NCBI GenBank assembly: GCA_038232415.1
Contig: JBBSHY010000022.1
Location: 1-14,675, forward strand
From: JBBRXZ01 sp038232415
GTDB lineage: Bacteria > Patescibacteriota > Saccharimonadia > Saccharimonadales > UBA4665
Direction of reading: 5' to 3'
Length of the DNA stretch: 14,675 bases
Positions 5,518-11,504 of this stretch are shown here, piece after piece. Positions within the stretch are counted from its first letter, which is position 1. The number at the start of each line of letters is the position of its first letter. Below the pieces are notes generated by a model. That model did no database searches. It was not told the DNA's origin and saw only the letters and a program-made list of their open reading frames with translations. A program made the position numbers and the translations under genes.

Positions 5518-5546
5518 TTGTTCTACATGCCGTTAGTGGCTACAAT
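5518..5546 (+). promoter_or_regulatory. Candidate promoter of the DUF998 gene
   Basis: TTGTTC (5518-5523), a 17-bp spacer and TACAAT (5541-5546), ending 9 nt before the ATG at 5556, just after the metK stop. The predicted transcript would have only about 2-3 leader bases. Confidence 0.45.
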
Positions 5547-5555
5547 AAGTAGGTT

Positions 5556-6302
5556 ATGATACAGCGCCTTACTATTCACCCTCTTAACCGGCCATGGTTA
5601 AGCATAATGCCGCTAACTGTCCTGGCGGGACTTTTGTATAATTCCTGGCCGCTTGGCTACTGGCTGAATCCGATAGCTAACAGAGGACTGGCAAGTAACC
5701 TGGAAGCAGCACACCAGCCATATAACTGGGTTTTTATGAGCCTGGATATTATAAGTGGATTATTGATTTGTGTTGCCAGCTGGTTGCTATTAAAAATACT
5801 GCGTCAAGCACAGTCATTGTTGCTTATGACTGCCGCAGCCGGTTTTGGATTGTTTGGTCTTTTGACTGCTATTGATGCTGTTCTGCCGATTGACTGTGTA
5901 TCTGTTGGTGGGAGTTGTGGACCCGTTCTGCGCGACCCGTGGTTCATACTGCATGGTATTTTCAGCCTAGGCTCCATCGCCGGCCTGACGATCAGTATTA
6001 TGTCTGTATGGCTGCTGTTTATCCGGGGTGATCAAGTCGCTCGTCGCTTGCGCTGGTTGCTGCATGGCACAATGTTTGTCTGGTTTAGCTTTGGCATACT
6101 TACATTTGTACTTATTTTACTGGCTCGCTCGAGTTCTTTGTCACAGCATGTTTTTATAATAGTTTGCAGTAGCTGGACAGCATTATTACCATACCTGGGC
6201 TGGCGGGCTACTGAAACTACAAAAGCTTATAGGTTGCCGTCGGACAACTGGTTTGAACAAGCCACTCGGCGTATCAATCTATATCACGCCGACAATAAGT
6301 AG
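5556..6302 (+). CDS. DUF998-family integral membrane protein
   Basis: A 248-aa protein with about six membrane helices (roughly 16-32, 58-82, 88-110, 130-155, 165-192, 196-215). LLYNSWPLGYWLNP (26-39), GLASNLEAAHQPYNWVF and the following SGLL match the start of DUF998 proteins (PF06197), frequent in Actinobacteria and Saccharibacteria. The loop DAVLPIDCVSVGGSCGP holds the family's pair of cysteines, probably facing outside and possibly disulfide-bonded. No enzymatic function is established for the family. The ATG has only a weak AGTAGG upstream. A likely -10 box sits 9 nt before it. It follows metK on the same strand, with no terminator between them. Confidence 0.75.
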   Translation: MIQRLTIHPLNRPWLSIMPLTVLAGLLYNSWPLGYWLNPIANRGLASNLEAAHQPYNWVFMSLDIISGLLICVASWLLLKILRQAQSLLLMTAAAGFGLFGLLTAIDAVLPIDCVSVGGSCGPVLRDPWFILHGIFSLGSIAGLTISIMSVWLLFIRGDQVARRLRWLLHGTMFVWFSFGILTFVLILLARSSSLSQHVFIIVCSSWTALLPYLGWRATETTKAYRLPSDNWFEQATRRINLYHADNK

Positions 6303-6340
6303 CATAAACCAGTTTTGTAACGGCCTACCGCATTTGCACC

Positions 6341-6369
6341 TTGATTAAATGTATCAACAGCTTTACTAT
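6341..6369 (+). promoter_or_regulatory. Promoter of the secreted-protein operon
   Basis: TTGATT (6341-6346), a 17-bp spacer and TACTAT (6364-6369), 34 nt before the ATG at 6404. A short inverted repeat TTGAT/ATCAA (6341-6345 with 6353-6357) overlaps the -35 and could be an operator. The rest of the 101-bp gap shows no other structure. Confidence 0.6.
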
Positions 6370-6403
6370 AAAAACAACAAAGTAACCATAAGGATATTTA
6401 TTA

Positions 6404-7033
6404 ATGAAGAAGATTAAAGAGTATAGTTTAAAAGCCGCGCTGCTCCTGCCGGCATTGCTGTTCGTAGCTGCAGCACCGGTTTCCGCCCAGGCCGGAGCAA
6501 GTGTCAATAGCTCATCCGAGTCAGAAATATACAGTTCAAGCTCCAACACGTCTGTCCACCAGAGTACGGAACTTACCAGCCAGCAATCCGGCGAAATGAG
6601 CAAAAGTGCTAAAAAAGATGCTCACAAAAATGCAAAGCATCAAAAACACTGCGAATCCCGCAAAGCCGGTGCTGAGTCAAAACTGACGCATATTGTCAGT
6701 AACAGCCAGAAAGTCCAGACTCGCATAGATTCGATTTTCAGCAAAGCTTTGGCCTACCAACAAAGTAAGAACTTACAGCCAGCCGGGTTCGAGAGTCTGG
6801 TAGCCACTGCCCAGAGCGCCAAGACAACATCAAGCGACTCTATCGCCACCCTGCAAACGGATAAGCCAACTCTTGATTGCTCCACCGGAACAATAGCCAG
6901 CCAGGTAACAACTTTTAAGACCGATGTCAAAGCAGCTCATGATAACCTGAAAGCTTACCACAAAGCCGTCAAAGCAGTCCTGCATTCGCTGGAAACTACT
7001 AAAGCTACTGTGAAAGGAAGTACCGCACAATGA
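6404..7033 (+). CDS. Exported helical protein, Ser-rich N-terminal region, two cysteines
   Basis: A 209-aa protein with a clear Sec signal peptide: basic MKKIK, hydrophobic core about 11-26, AxA-type cleavage near residues 28-30. A Ser/Thr/Gln-rich low-complexity stretch (about 32-65) and a Lys/His-rich segment follow, then a helical region to the end. Two cysteines, in KHCESRK and TLDCSTG, bracket the helical core. This matches a general type of CPR secreted protein with a C..R helical hairpin, a long spacer and a second Cys; I know no function for it. Shine-Dalgarno AAGGAT lies 8 nt before the ATG. It overlaps the next gene by 4 bp (ATGA), so the two are translationally coupled. It may be a periplasm-like or surface adhesin or structural protein; this is not established. 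Confidence 0.65.
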   Translation: MKKIKEYSLKAALLLPALLFVAAAPVSAQAGASVNSSSESEIYSSSSNTSVHQSTELTSQQSGEMSKSAKKDAHKNAKHQKHCESRKAGAESKLTHIVSNSQKVQTRIDSIFSKALAYQQSKNLQPAGFESLVATAQSAKTTSSDSIATLQTDKPTLDCSTGTIASQVTTFKTDVKAAHDNLKAYHKAVKAVLHSLETTKATVKGSTAQ

Positions 7034-7302
7034 AACTCTTACATAACCAAAACGGCAGCAGTCATCTCGTTGCGCTTCTTGTCCTAGGTGTCGTTGTACT
7101 TGTAGGTGCTGTTGGCTATCGGGTAATGAACAGTGCCAGTACCGACACTGTTACGCCGCAGGCAGCTGTTTCGTCCCAGCCAACTAAAGTTCCGGATACT
7201 ATATCATCTAACGTAGATCTCAAAAAGGCCGGCGCGGCCTTAGACAGCACCAATATCGATGGCGGTGTTAATGCGAACCAGCTAAATAACGATCTCGATT
7301 AG
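7030..7302 (+). CDS. Small membrane-anchored exported protein
   Basis: A 90-aa protein with a short polar head (MKLLHNQNGSSH), one hydrophobic helix (about 13-29) and a Ser/Thr/Asp/Asn-rich extracellular tail ending in NQLNNDLD. The NG-SSHLVALLVLGVVVLVGA start recalls prepilin-type leaders (Gly then a hydrophobic helix), but the conserved Glu5 is absent, so a plain signal anchor is as likely. Its ATG overlaps the TGA of the exported helical protein (ATGA), so the pair is co-translated and probably acts together at the cell surface. It converges on rarA with a 5-bp gap and no visible terminator. Function is unknown. Confidence 0.6.
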   Translation: MKLLHNQNGSSHLVALLVLGVVVLVGAVGYRVMNSASTDTVTPQAAVSSQPTKVPDTISSNVDLKKAGAALDSTNIDGGVNANQLNNDLD

Positions 7303-7307
7303 CTCCT

Positions 7308-8495
7308 CTAGTCATTAAACAGGTCAAGGTTTACGAGCTCTTCGGGCAGAAAACCCTTGGGGTGTTTAAAGTTAGCTTGCCACTTGGTGCCTTTACCGTA
7401 GCCGAGATCTTTCATGAGCTTGGTGGGAGCATTGCGCAGATGCAGCGGCACGGCCAGGTCAGGATAATCTTTGGCTGTTGCCAGCGCCTGGCCCATGGCG
7501 TCCGTTATCTGGCGGGACTTCGGGGCTTTGGCCATAACTGTAGCGGCGTGAAACAGGTTATACTGCGCTTCGGGCAGGCCGATGCGTTCCACGGCCAGGA
7601 AAGTCGAAATCGCCAGATTGAGAGCGGCCGGTGCTGCCAGACCGATGTCTTCTGAGGCAAACACTACTATCCGCCGGGCAATAAACTTAGGATCTTCGCC
7701 GGCCTGCAGCATCCTGGCCAGATAGTATAAGGTAGCATTGGCATCAGAACCGCGCATAGATTTAATAAAGGCACTAATGACATTGTAATGATACTCGCCC
7801 TTTTTGTCGTAGCCCGGCACCCTGGTCTGGGCTGCCGTTTCTACAACTACGGGCGTAATCGGTTTGTCACCGGCCAGCTGCAGCGCCAGTTCCAGATTGC
7901 CAAGAGCCACCCGGGCATCGCCGCCGGATAATTCGGCAATTAAGTCGATACTGCCGGTTGGCAATTTTTTAGCGCTTAATTTCTCGGTTTTGGCAGCTTT
8001 TTTAACAATATTTATGATCTCATCTTTGCTGAGAGGTTCAAGCACCAGTACGCGGGAGCGTGACAGTAGAGGGTTAATAATTTCGAAACTAGGATTCTCG
8101 GTGGTAGCACCAATCAGGGTGATAGTGCCGTCTTCGACGTGCGGCAGAAAAGCATCTTGCTGGGCCTTATTAAAACGGTGGATCTCATCGACAAACAGGA
8201 TAGTCTGCATCCCCAGGCGCTGGTTTTGATTAGCCAGTTCAATGACCTTCACCACGTCGGCCTTACCGGACGTGACGGCGCTTAACTCAACAAACTCCGC
8301 CCCGGTTTCGCGGGCGATAATCCGGGCCAGCGTGGTTTTACCGCTGCCTGGCGGCCCCCATAATATCAGGCTCGTCGGCTGCTTATTCTCAATAATCTCA
8401 TGAATAATTTTGCCGTCACCCACCAGATGTGCCTGTCCGGCAATGTCTTGAAGCGTTTCCGGACGCTGCCGCTCCGCCAGAGGTCTGTTATCCAT
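7308..8495 (-). CDS. rarA: Replication-associated recombination protein A (RarA/MgsA), AAA+ ATPase
   Basis: 395 aa from the ATG at 8493-8495, close to the family's 400-450. It is an AAA+ clamp-loader-like ATPase acting at stalled replication forks. Visible are PLAERQRPETLQDIAGQAHL (the family's N-terminal signature), Walker A GPPGSGKTT (47-55), Walker B LFVDEIHRFNKAQQDAFLP (100-118), sensor 1 GATTENPSF, the arginine-finger region LLSRSRV and sensor 2 GGDARVALGNLE. The MgsA C-terminal domain carries SMRGSDANATLYYLARML and ASEDIGLAAP. A longer frame upstream (to 8519) would run through the -10 box, so the MDNRPL start is preferred. TATAAT lies 7 nt before this ATG and no Shine-Dalgarno sequence exists, suggesting a leaderless mRNA. 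It is divergent from pcm. Confidence 0.95.
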   Translation of the reverse strand: MDNRPLAERQRPETLQDIAGQAHLVGDGKIIHEIIENKQPTSLILWGPPGSGKTTLARIIARETGAEFVELSAVTSGKADVVKVIELANQNQRLGMQTILFVDEIHRFNKAQQDAFLPHVEDGTITLIGATTENPSFEIINPLLSRSRVLVLEPLSKDEIINIVKKAAKTEKLSAKKLPTGSIDLIAELSGGDARVALGNLELALQLAGDKPITPVVVETAAQTRVPGYDKKGEYHYNVISAFIKSMRGSDANATLYYLARMLQAGEDPKFIARRIVVFASEDIGLAAPAALNLAISTFLAVERIGLPEAQYNLFHAATVMAKAPKSRQITDAMGQALATAKDYPDLAVPLHLRNAPTKLMKDLGYGKGTKWQANFKHPKGFLPEELVNLDLFND

Positions 8496-8502
8496 AGTGT
8501 TA

Positions 8503-8508
8503 ATTATA
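8503..8508 (-). promoter_or_regulatory. rarA -10 box (TATAAT) 7 nt before the ATG
   Basis: The minus strand reads TATAAT-TAACACT-ATG, which predicts transcription starting at the A of the ATG. The -35 position (17 nt upstream) is TCCTTT, a poor match. Confidence 0.6.
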
Positions 8509-8534
8509 CCGCCGTGCAACTTTTTAAAGGAGTC

Positions 8535-8540
8535 TAAAAT
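8535..8540 (+). promoter_or_regulatory. pcm -10-like box (TAAAAT) 7 nt before the ATG
   Basis: The plus strand reads TAAAAT-AATACTT-ATG. An alternative reading is a Shine-Dalgarno sequence AAAGGAG at 8526-8532, but 15 nt from the ATG is too far for normal use. Together with the rarA box it forms a compact 52-bp divergent promoter region. Confidence 0.45.
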
Positions 8541-8547
8541 AATACTT

Positions 8548-9108
8548 ATGGATGAAGCACTTAAAGCGGCCTTCCAAGCCGCTCCCCGCTACAACTTTTT
8601 GCCGCCGGAAGTGGTAGAGCAGTCAGGCCTGGACAGGCCGTTGCCGATCGGTTTCGGACAGATGAACAGCCAGCCCAGCACCGTAGCTATGATGCTGGAC
8701 TGGCTTCAGGTAGAACCGGGTCAAAAGATACTGGACATCGGCTCCGGGTCGGGCTGGAGCACGGCGCTGCTAAGCCACCTGACCGGTCCAAAGGGCACAG
8801 TAACAGCCGTAGAAATATTGCCGCAACTGGTAAAATTCGGGCAGACCAACTGTGAAAGACTTGGCATTTCCAATGCCAATTTTCATCAGGCCAGCATTAT
8901 TTATGGCTGGGTAAGCGCGGCGCCTTATGACCGTATTCTGGTCAGTGCTGCCGGCCGGCGGGTGCCACCGGAATTGATTGGTCAGCTTAAACCCGGCGGA
9001 CGTCTGGTAATCCCGATACGCAGCAGCGTCCTGGTGATAAATAAAGACAAAAAGGGTGAAACCACCCAAGCCGAACACCCCGGCTTCGCTTTCGTACCTC
9101 TCATTTAA
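8548..9108 (+). CDS. pcm: Protein-L-isoaspartate O-methyltransferase
   Basis: 186 aa from the ATG at 8548, slightly shorter than the usual 200-220. It uses SAM to methylate isoaspartyl residues in damaged proteins, the first step of their repair. The family motif PIGFGQMNSQPS (33-44) corresponds to PIGxGQTxSQP with Thr-Ile replaced by Met-Asn, keeping Ser41. Motif I ILDIGSGSGWS (61-71), the acidic VTAVEI strand, DRILVSAAG and LKPGGRLVIPI follow. A GTG-led longer frame from 8497 would overlap the rarA promoter, so the ATG is preferred. The C-terminus ends at FAFVPLI, the usual last strand. It lies 24 bp before the multi-spanning membrane protein gene on the same strand. SAM for the reaction would come from MetK in this window. 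Confidence 0.88.
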   Translation: MDEALKAAFQAAPRYNFLPPEVVEQSGLDRPLPIGFGQMNSQPSTVAMMLDWLQVEPGQKILDIGSGSGWSTALLSHLTGPKGTVTAVEILPQLVKFGQTNCERLGISNANFHQASIIYGWVSAAPYDRILVSAAGRRVPPELIGQLKPGGRLVIPIRSSVLVINKDKKGETTQAEHPGFAFVPLI

Positions 9109-9132
9109 ACTGCGCTATACTTATAAGGCAGT

Positions 9133-10155
9133 ATGCGACAGTTTTTATACCGTAATGCCGAGGCCCGCGACCACCTGGAATTATTTTTGGTGGCGGCTGT
9201 AAGCAGTATGTTATTGCTGCGTTTTTTATTGCACCTGTCCGGCTATCCCCAAGTTGGCGGCGGCAGTCTGCACATTGCCCACATGCTGTATGGCGGCTTA
9301 CTGATGATGGCGTCGATTGCCATTAACCTGTCTTTTTTAGGTATACGGGCCCAGCGGTTATCAGCACTGGTTGGCGGCGTGGGCTTTGGTGTCTTTATTG
9401 ATGAGCTTGGTAAATTCTTAACCCGCGACAATAATTACTTTTTCCGGCCCACCATCGGCCTGATCTATGCAATTTTCGTGGTCCTATTCCTTATATTTAA
9501 TTTCATCAGCCGTATTCAAAAGCTCAGCTCAGAAGAATACCAGCTTAATGCCCTGCAGCAATTCGAGGAAGCCGTCGTCCATGATATGGACCGCTTTGAA
9601 AGGGCCAAGATGCACCGGTTCTTGCAAAAAGCCGATCCTAAAAGTCCGATCACTAAAGAACTGCACCGCTTACTGGAACGGGCGGAAATAGTACGGGCAG
9701 ACAAAAGCGGGCTGGAGCGCATCCGGCACCGTATTGCCGTCGCTTATCGTTATTTCTGGCAGCGCCGGGAATCCAGCCGCCTGGTGGGCGCTATTTTTAT
9801 AACTGAAGCCGTAGTATTTTTATTAGCCGTCAGCGCTACTTTATATAATAACTTTGACGACCTGAGCGCTCTGCTAAACAGCACTGACTCATATGCCACC
9901 AGGCTTATTATCGGCCAGGTTGTGGCATCTTTGGTCGCCGGCGGGTTTGCCCTTGCCGGAGCATTTAAGCTGACTACCTCGCGCCCGGAAGCCTACGTGT
10001 TGTTTCGCCGGGCACTACTCATAAACATCTTACTGACCGAATTCTTTATATTCTCCCGCATTCAGTTTGGCGCTATACCTGGTTTCCTGGTAAATCTCGG
10101 CCTGCTTGCTGCAGTGCGCTTTGCCGAATACGAAGAAAAACACTCAAAACTTTGA
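9133..10155 (+). CDS. Multi-spanning membrane protein of unknown function
   Basis: A 340-aa protein with four N-terminal helices (about 16-36, 46-68, 74-96, 108-128), a charged cytoplasmic middle of about 85 residues (about 130-215, Glu/Arg/Lys-rich, helical, HRFLQKADPKSP) and four more helices (about 216-238, 255-281, 288-308, 311-328). Distinctive motifs are GGGSLHIAHMLYGGLLMM (41-58) and GFGVFIDELGKFLTRDNNYF (about 84-103). They put His, Asp and Glu residues in or next to membrane helices. I recall similar uncharacterised proteins in Actinobacteria and CPR but cannot name a family or function. The two halves have equal numbers of helices but no obvious internal repeat. The ATG follows AAGG at 4 nt spacing, and TATACT lies at 9116-9121. 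It may be co-transcribed with pcm. Its TGA stop overlaps the -35 of the helicase promoter. Confidence 0.7.
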   Translation: MRQFLYRNAEARDHLELFLVAAVSSMLLLRFLLHLSGYPQVGGGSLHIAHMLYGGLLMMASIAINLSFLGIRAQRLSALVGGVGFGVFIDELGKFLTRDNNYFFRPTIGLIYAIFVVLFLIFNFISRIQKLSSEEYQLNALQQFEEAVVHDMDRFERAKMHRFLQKADPKSPITKELHRLLERAEIVRADKSGLERIRHRIAVAYRYFWQRRESSRLVGAIFITEAVVFLLAVSATLYNNFDDLSALLNSTDSYATRLIIGQVVASLVAGGFALAGAFKLTTSRPEAYVLFRRALLINILLTEFFIFSRIQFGAIPGFLVNLGLLAAVRFAEYEEKHSKL

Positions 10156-10180
10156 CAGCAACAAAGGATCGTGCTAAGGT
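10152..10180 (+). promoter_or_regulatory. Promoter of the DEAD-box helicase leader
   Basis: A perfect TTGACA (10152-10157), an exact 17-bp spacer and the extended -10 TGC-TAAGGT (10172-10180). The predicted start is near 10187, directly before the structured leader. Confidence 0.8.
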
Positions 10181-10186
10181 AAGAGT

Positions 10187-10293
10187 AATTGTTTTAAATG
10201 AACCCGGGTCTGAAGACTAGAAAAGATTACTCGATTTGTTTACAAGGCAATCGAAGTAATAACTAGTAACGAGGGCAAAGGGTTCATTTTTTT
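10187..10293 (+). promoter_or_regulatory. Structured 5' leader RNA of the DEAD-box helicase gene (unrecognised class)
   Basis: Three nested helices occupy almost the whole leader. P1 is AAATGAACCC (10196-10205) with GGGTTCATTT (10280-10289), 10 perfect pairs. P2 is ACTAG (10216-10220) with CTAGT (10263-10267). P3 is ATTACTCGATT (10226-10236) with AATCGAAGTAAT (10249-10260), 11 pairs with one bulged A, capped by a 12-nt loop TGTTTACAAGGC. The P1 3' arm runs into seven T's (10287-10293) that end at the ATG, like an intrinsic terminator. The only Shine-Dalgarno candidate, AAAGGG (10277-10282), is half buried in P1. This suggests attenuation, RBS masking or both, for example a temperature- or helicase-responsive switch. 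I match it to no known riboswitch. Confidence 0.7.
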
Positions 10294-11481
10294 ATGGCAT
10301 CATATAAATATTCAGTTTACAATTCTACAAAACGTAATAATAATCGTCGGAGCAACGGTGGTGGAGCCCGGCGTGGCGAATACATCAATCCGGCCCGTTT
10401 TGTGGCTGTGGCTAAACCGACGCAGGCGGCCGACTATGAGTCCAAGCACCGGTTCGAAGATTTCCAGATCGAGCCCCGGCTTAAAACCAATCTGATAGCC
10501 AAAGGCTTTGAAGTGCCTTCACCCATCCAGGACCAGACAATTCCGCTGGGGCTGGAGGGCCGCGACGTAATTGGCATTGCCAACACCGGCACCGGTAAAA
10601 CGGCGGCCTTTGCTATCCCGGTACTCAATGCTCTTATGACGCGACAGAATGCCAGAGCCCTGATTGTAGCGCCCACCCGTGAGTTAGCGCAGCAGATCGA
10701 ACAGGAATGCCGCAGCCTTGGCAAGGGCGGCGGTTTTACCGGCGCGGTACTCATAGGCGGTACCGGCATGGGCACCCAGCTGCGTGATCTGCGTAACCGT
10801 CCCCGAATGGTTATTGGTACGCCTGGCCGTATAAAAGACCACATGGAACGCGGTACGCTCAAACTGGAAGATTTCAACATCGTGGTACTTGATGAGGTAG
10901 ACCGCATGCTCGACATGGGCTTTCTGCCGGATGTCAGCCATATCCTTAAACAATTGGCGCCTGCCCGCCAGTCGTTCTTCTTTTCGGCGACCATGGATCC
11001 CCGTGTGCAGGGTCTGATCCGGACTTTTTCTAACGATCCGGAGACGGTTTCCGTTAAATCCGGCGAGAGCAGCGACCATGTCAACCAGGATGTTGTCCAC
11101 TACGCCGGCAACCATGACAAAATGGATAAACTGCACGACATATTAATTAAAGATGAGGTCACTAAAGTCATCGTGTTTGATGAAACCCAGCGCAGTGTCG
11201 AAAGACTTAGTAACGAGTTAGTGGCCCGCGGCTTCAAAGCCGATGCCATTCACGGCGGTAAAAGCCAGGGCCAGCGCCAGCGCGCTCTGGACAGCTTTAA
11301 GACCAACCGGACTAATATCCTGGTGGCTACCGATGTAGCGGCCCGTGGTATTGACGTGATTGACATCACTCACGTAGTAAATTACAGCCAGCCGCAGTCC
11401 TACCAGGATTACGTGCACCGCATCGGCCGTGCCGGCCGTGCCGGCCGCGAAGGCCACGCTCTGACCTTCGTAAACCAATAA
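10294..11481 (+). CDS. DEAD-box ATP-dependent RNA helicase (RhlE-like core)
   Basis: A 395-aa minimal helicase. After a basic, Asn/Arg/Gly-rich N-terminal tail (1-35), all core motifs appear: Q motif FEDFQIEPRL...PSPIQ (54-79), Walker A ANTGTGKT (96-103), PTRELAQQ, GG, TPGR, motif II DEVD (200-203) instead of DEAD, SATM (231-234), then VATDVAARGIDV and HRIGRAGRAGREG. It ends only 7 residues after the last motif (HALTFVNQ), so it lacks the C-terminal RNA-binding tail common in RhlE, CsdA or CshA. RNA affinity may come from the N-terminal tail. The likely job is unwinding mRNA or rRNA, often cold- or ribosome-related. Its mRNA begins with a structured leader. typA starts 23 bp downstream and is probably in the same operon. 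Confidence 0.93.
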   Translation: MASYKYSVYNSTKRNNNRRSNGGGARRGEYINPARFVAVAKPTQAADYESKHRFEDFQIEPRLKTNLIAKGFEVPSPIQDQTIPLGLEGRDVIGIANTGTGKTAAFAIPVLNALMTRQNARALIVAPTRELAQQIEQECRSLGKGGGFTGAVLIGGTGMGTQLRDLRNRPRMVIGTPGRIKDHMERGTLKLEDFNIVVLDEVDRMLDMGFLPDVSHILKQLAPARQSFFFSATMDPRVQGLIRTFSNDPETVSVKSGESSDHVNQDVVHYAGNHDKMDKLHDILIKDEVTKVIVFDETQRSVERLSNELVARGFKADAIHGGKSQGQRQRALDSFKTNRTNILVATDVAARGIDVIDITHVVNYSQPQSYQDYVHRIGRAGRAGREGHALTFVNQ

Positions 11482-11504
11482 GACTGGGATTATAGACAGC
11501 CACT

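Noticed and set aside
10183..10232. Alternative pairing GAGTAAT (10183-10189) with ATTACTC (10226-10232) as a switch partner in the helicase leader
   Set aside because: Seven perfect pairs, but the predicted transcription start near 10187 excludes half of the upstream strand. Worth revisiting if the start is mapped earlier.
10434..11136. Long minus-strand open frames of 216 and 150 codons inside the helicase gene
   Set aside because: They are antisense shadows of a GC-rich coding sequence. The proteins have no recognisable features, and the plus-strand helicase is certain.
11420..11455. Repeated GGCCGTGCC units near the helicase end
   Set aside because: They encode the normal motif VI (HRIGRAGRAGREG), so codon reuse explains the repeat.
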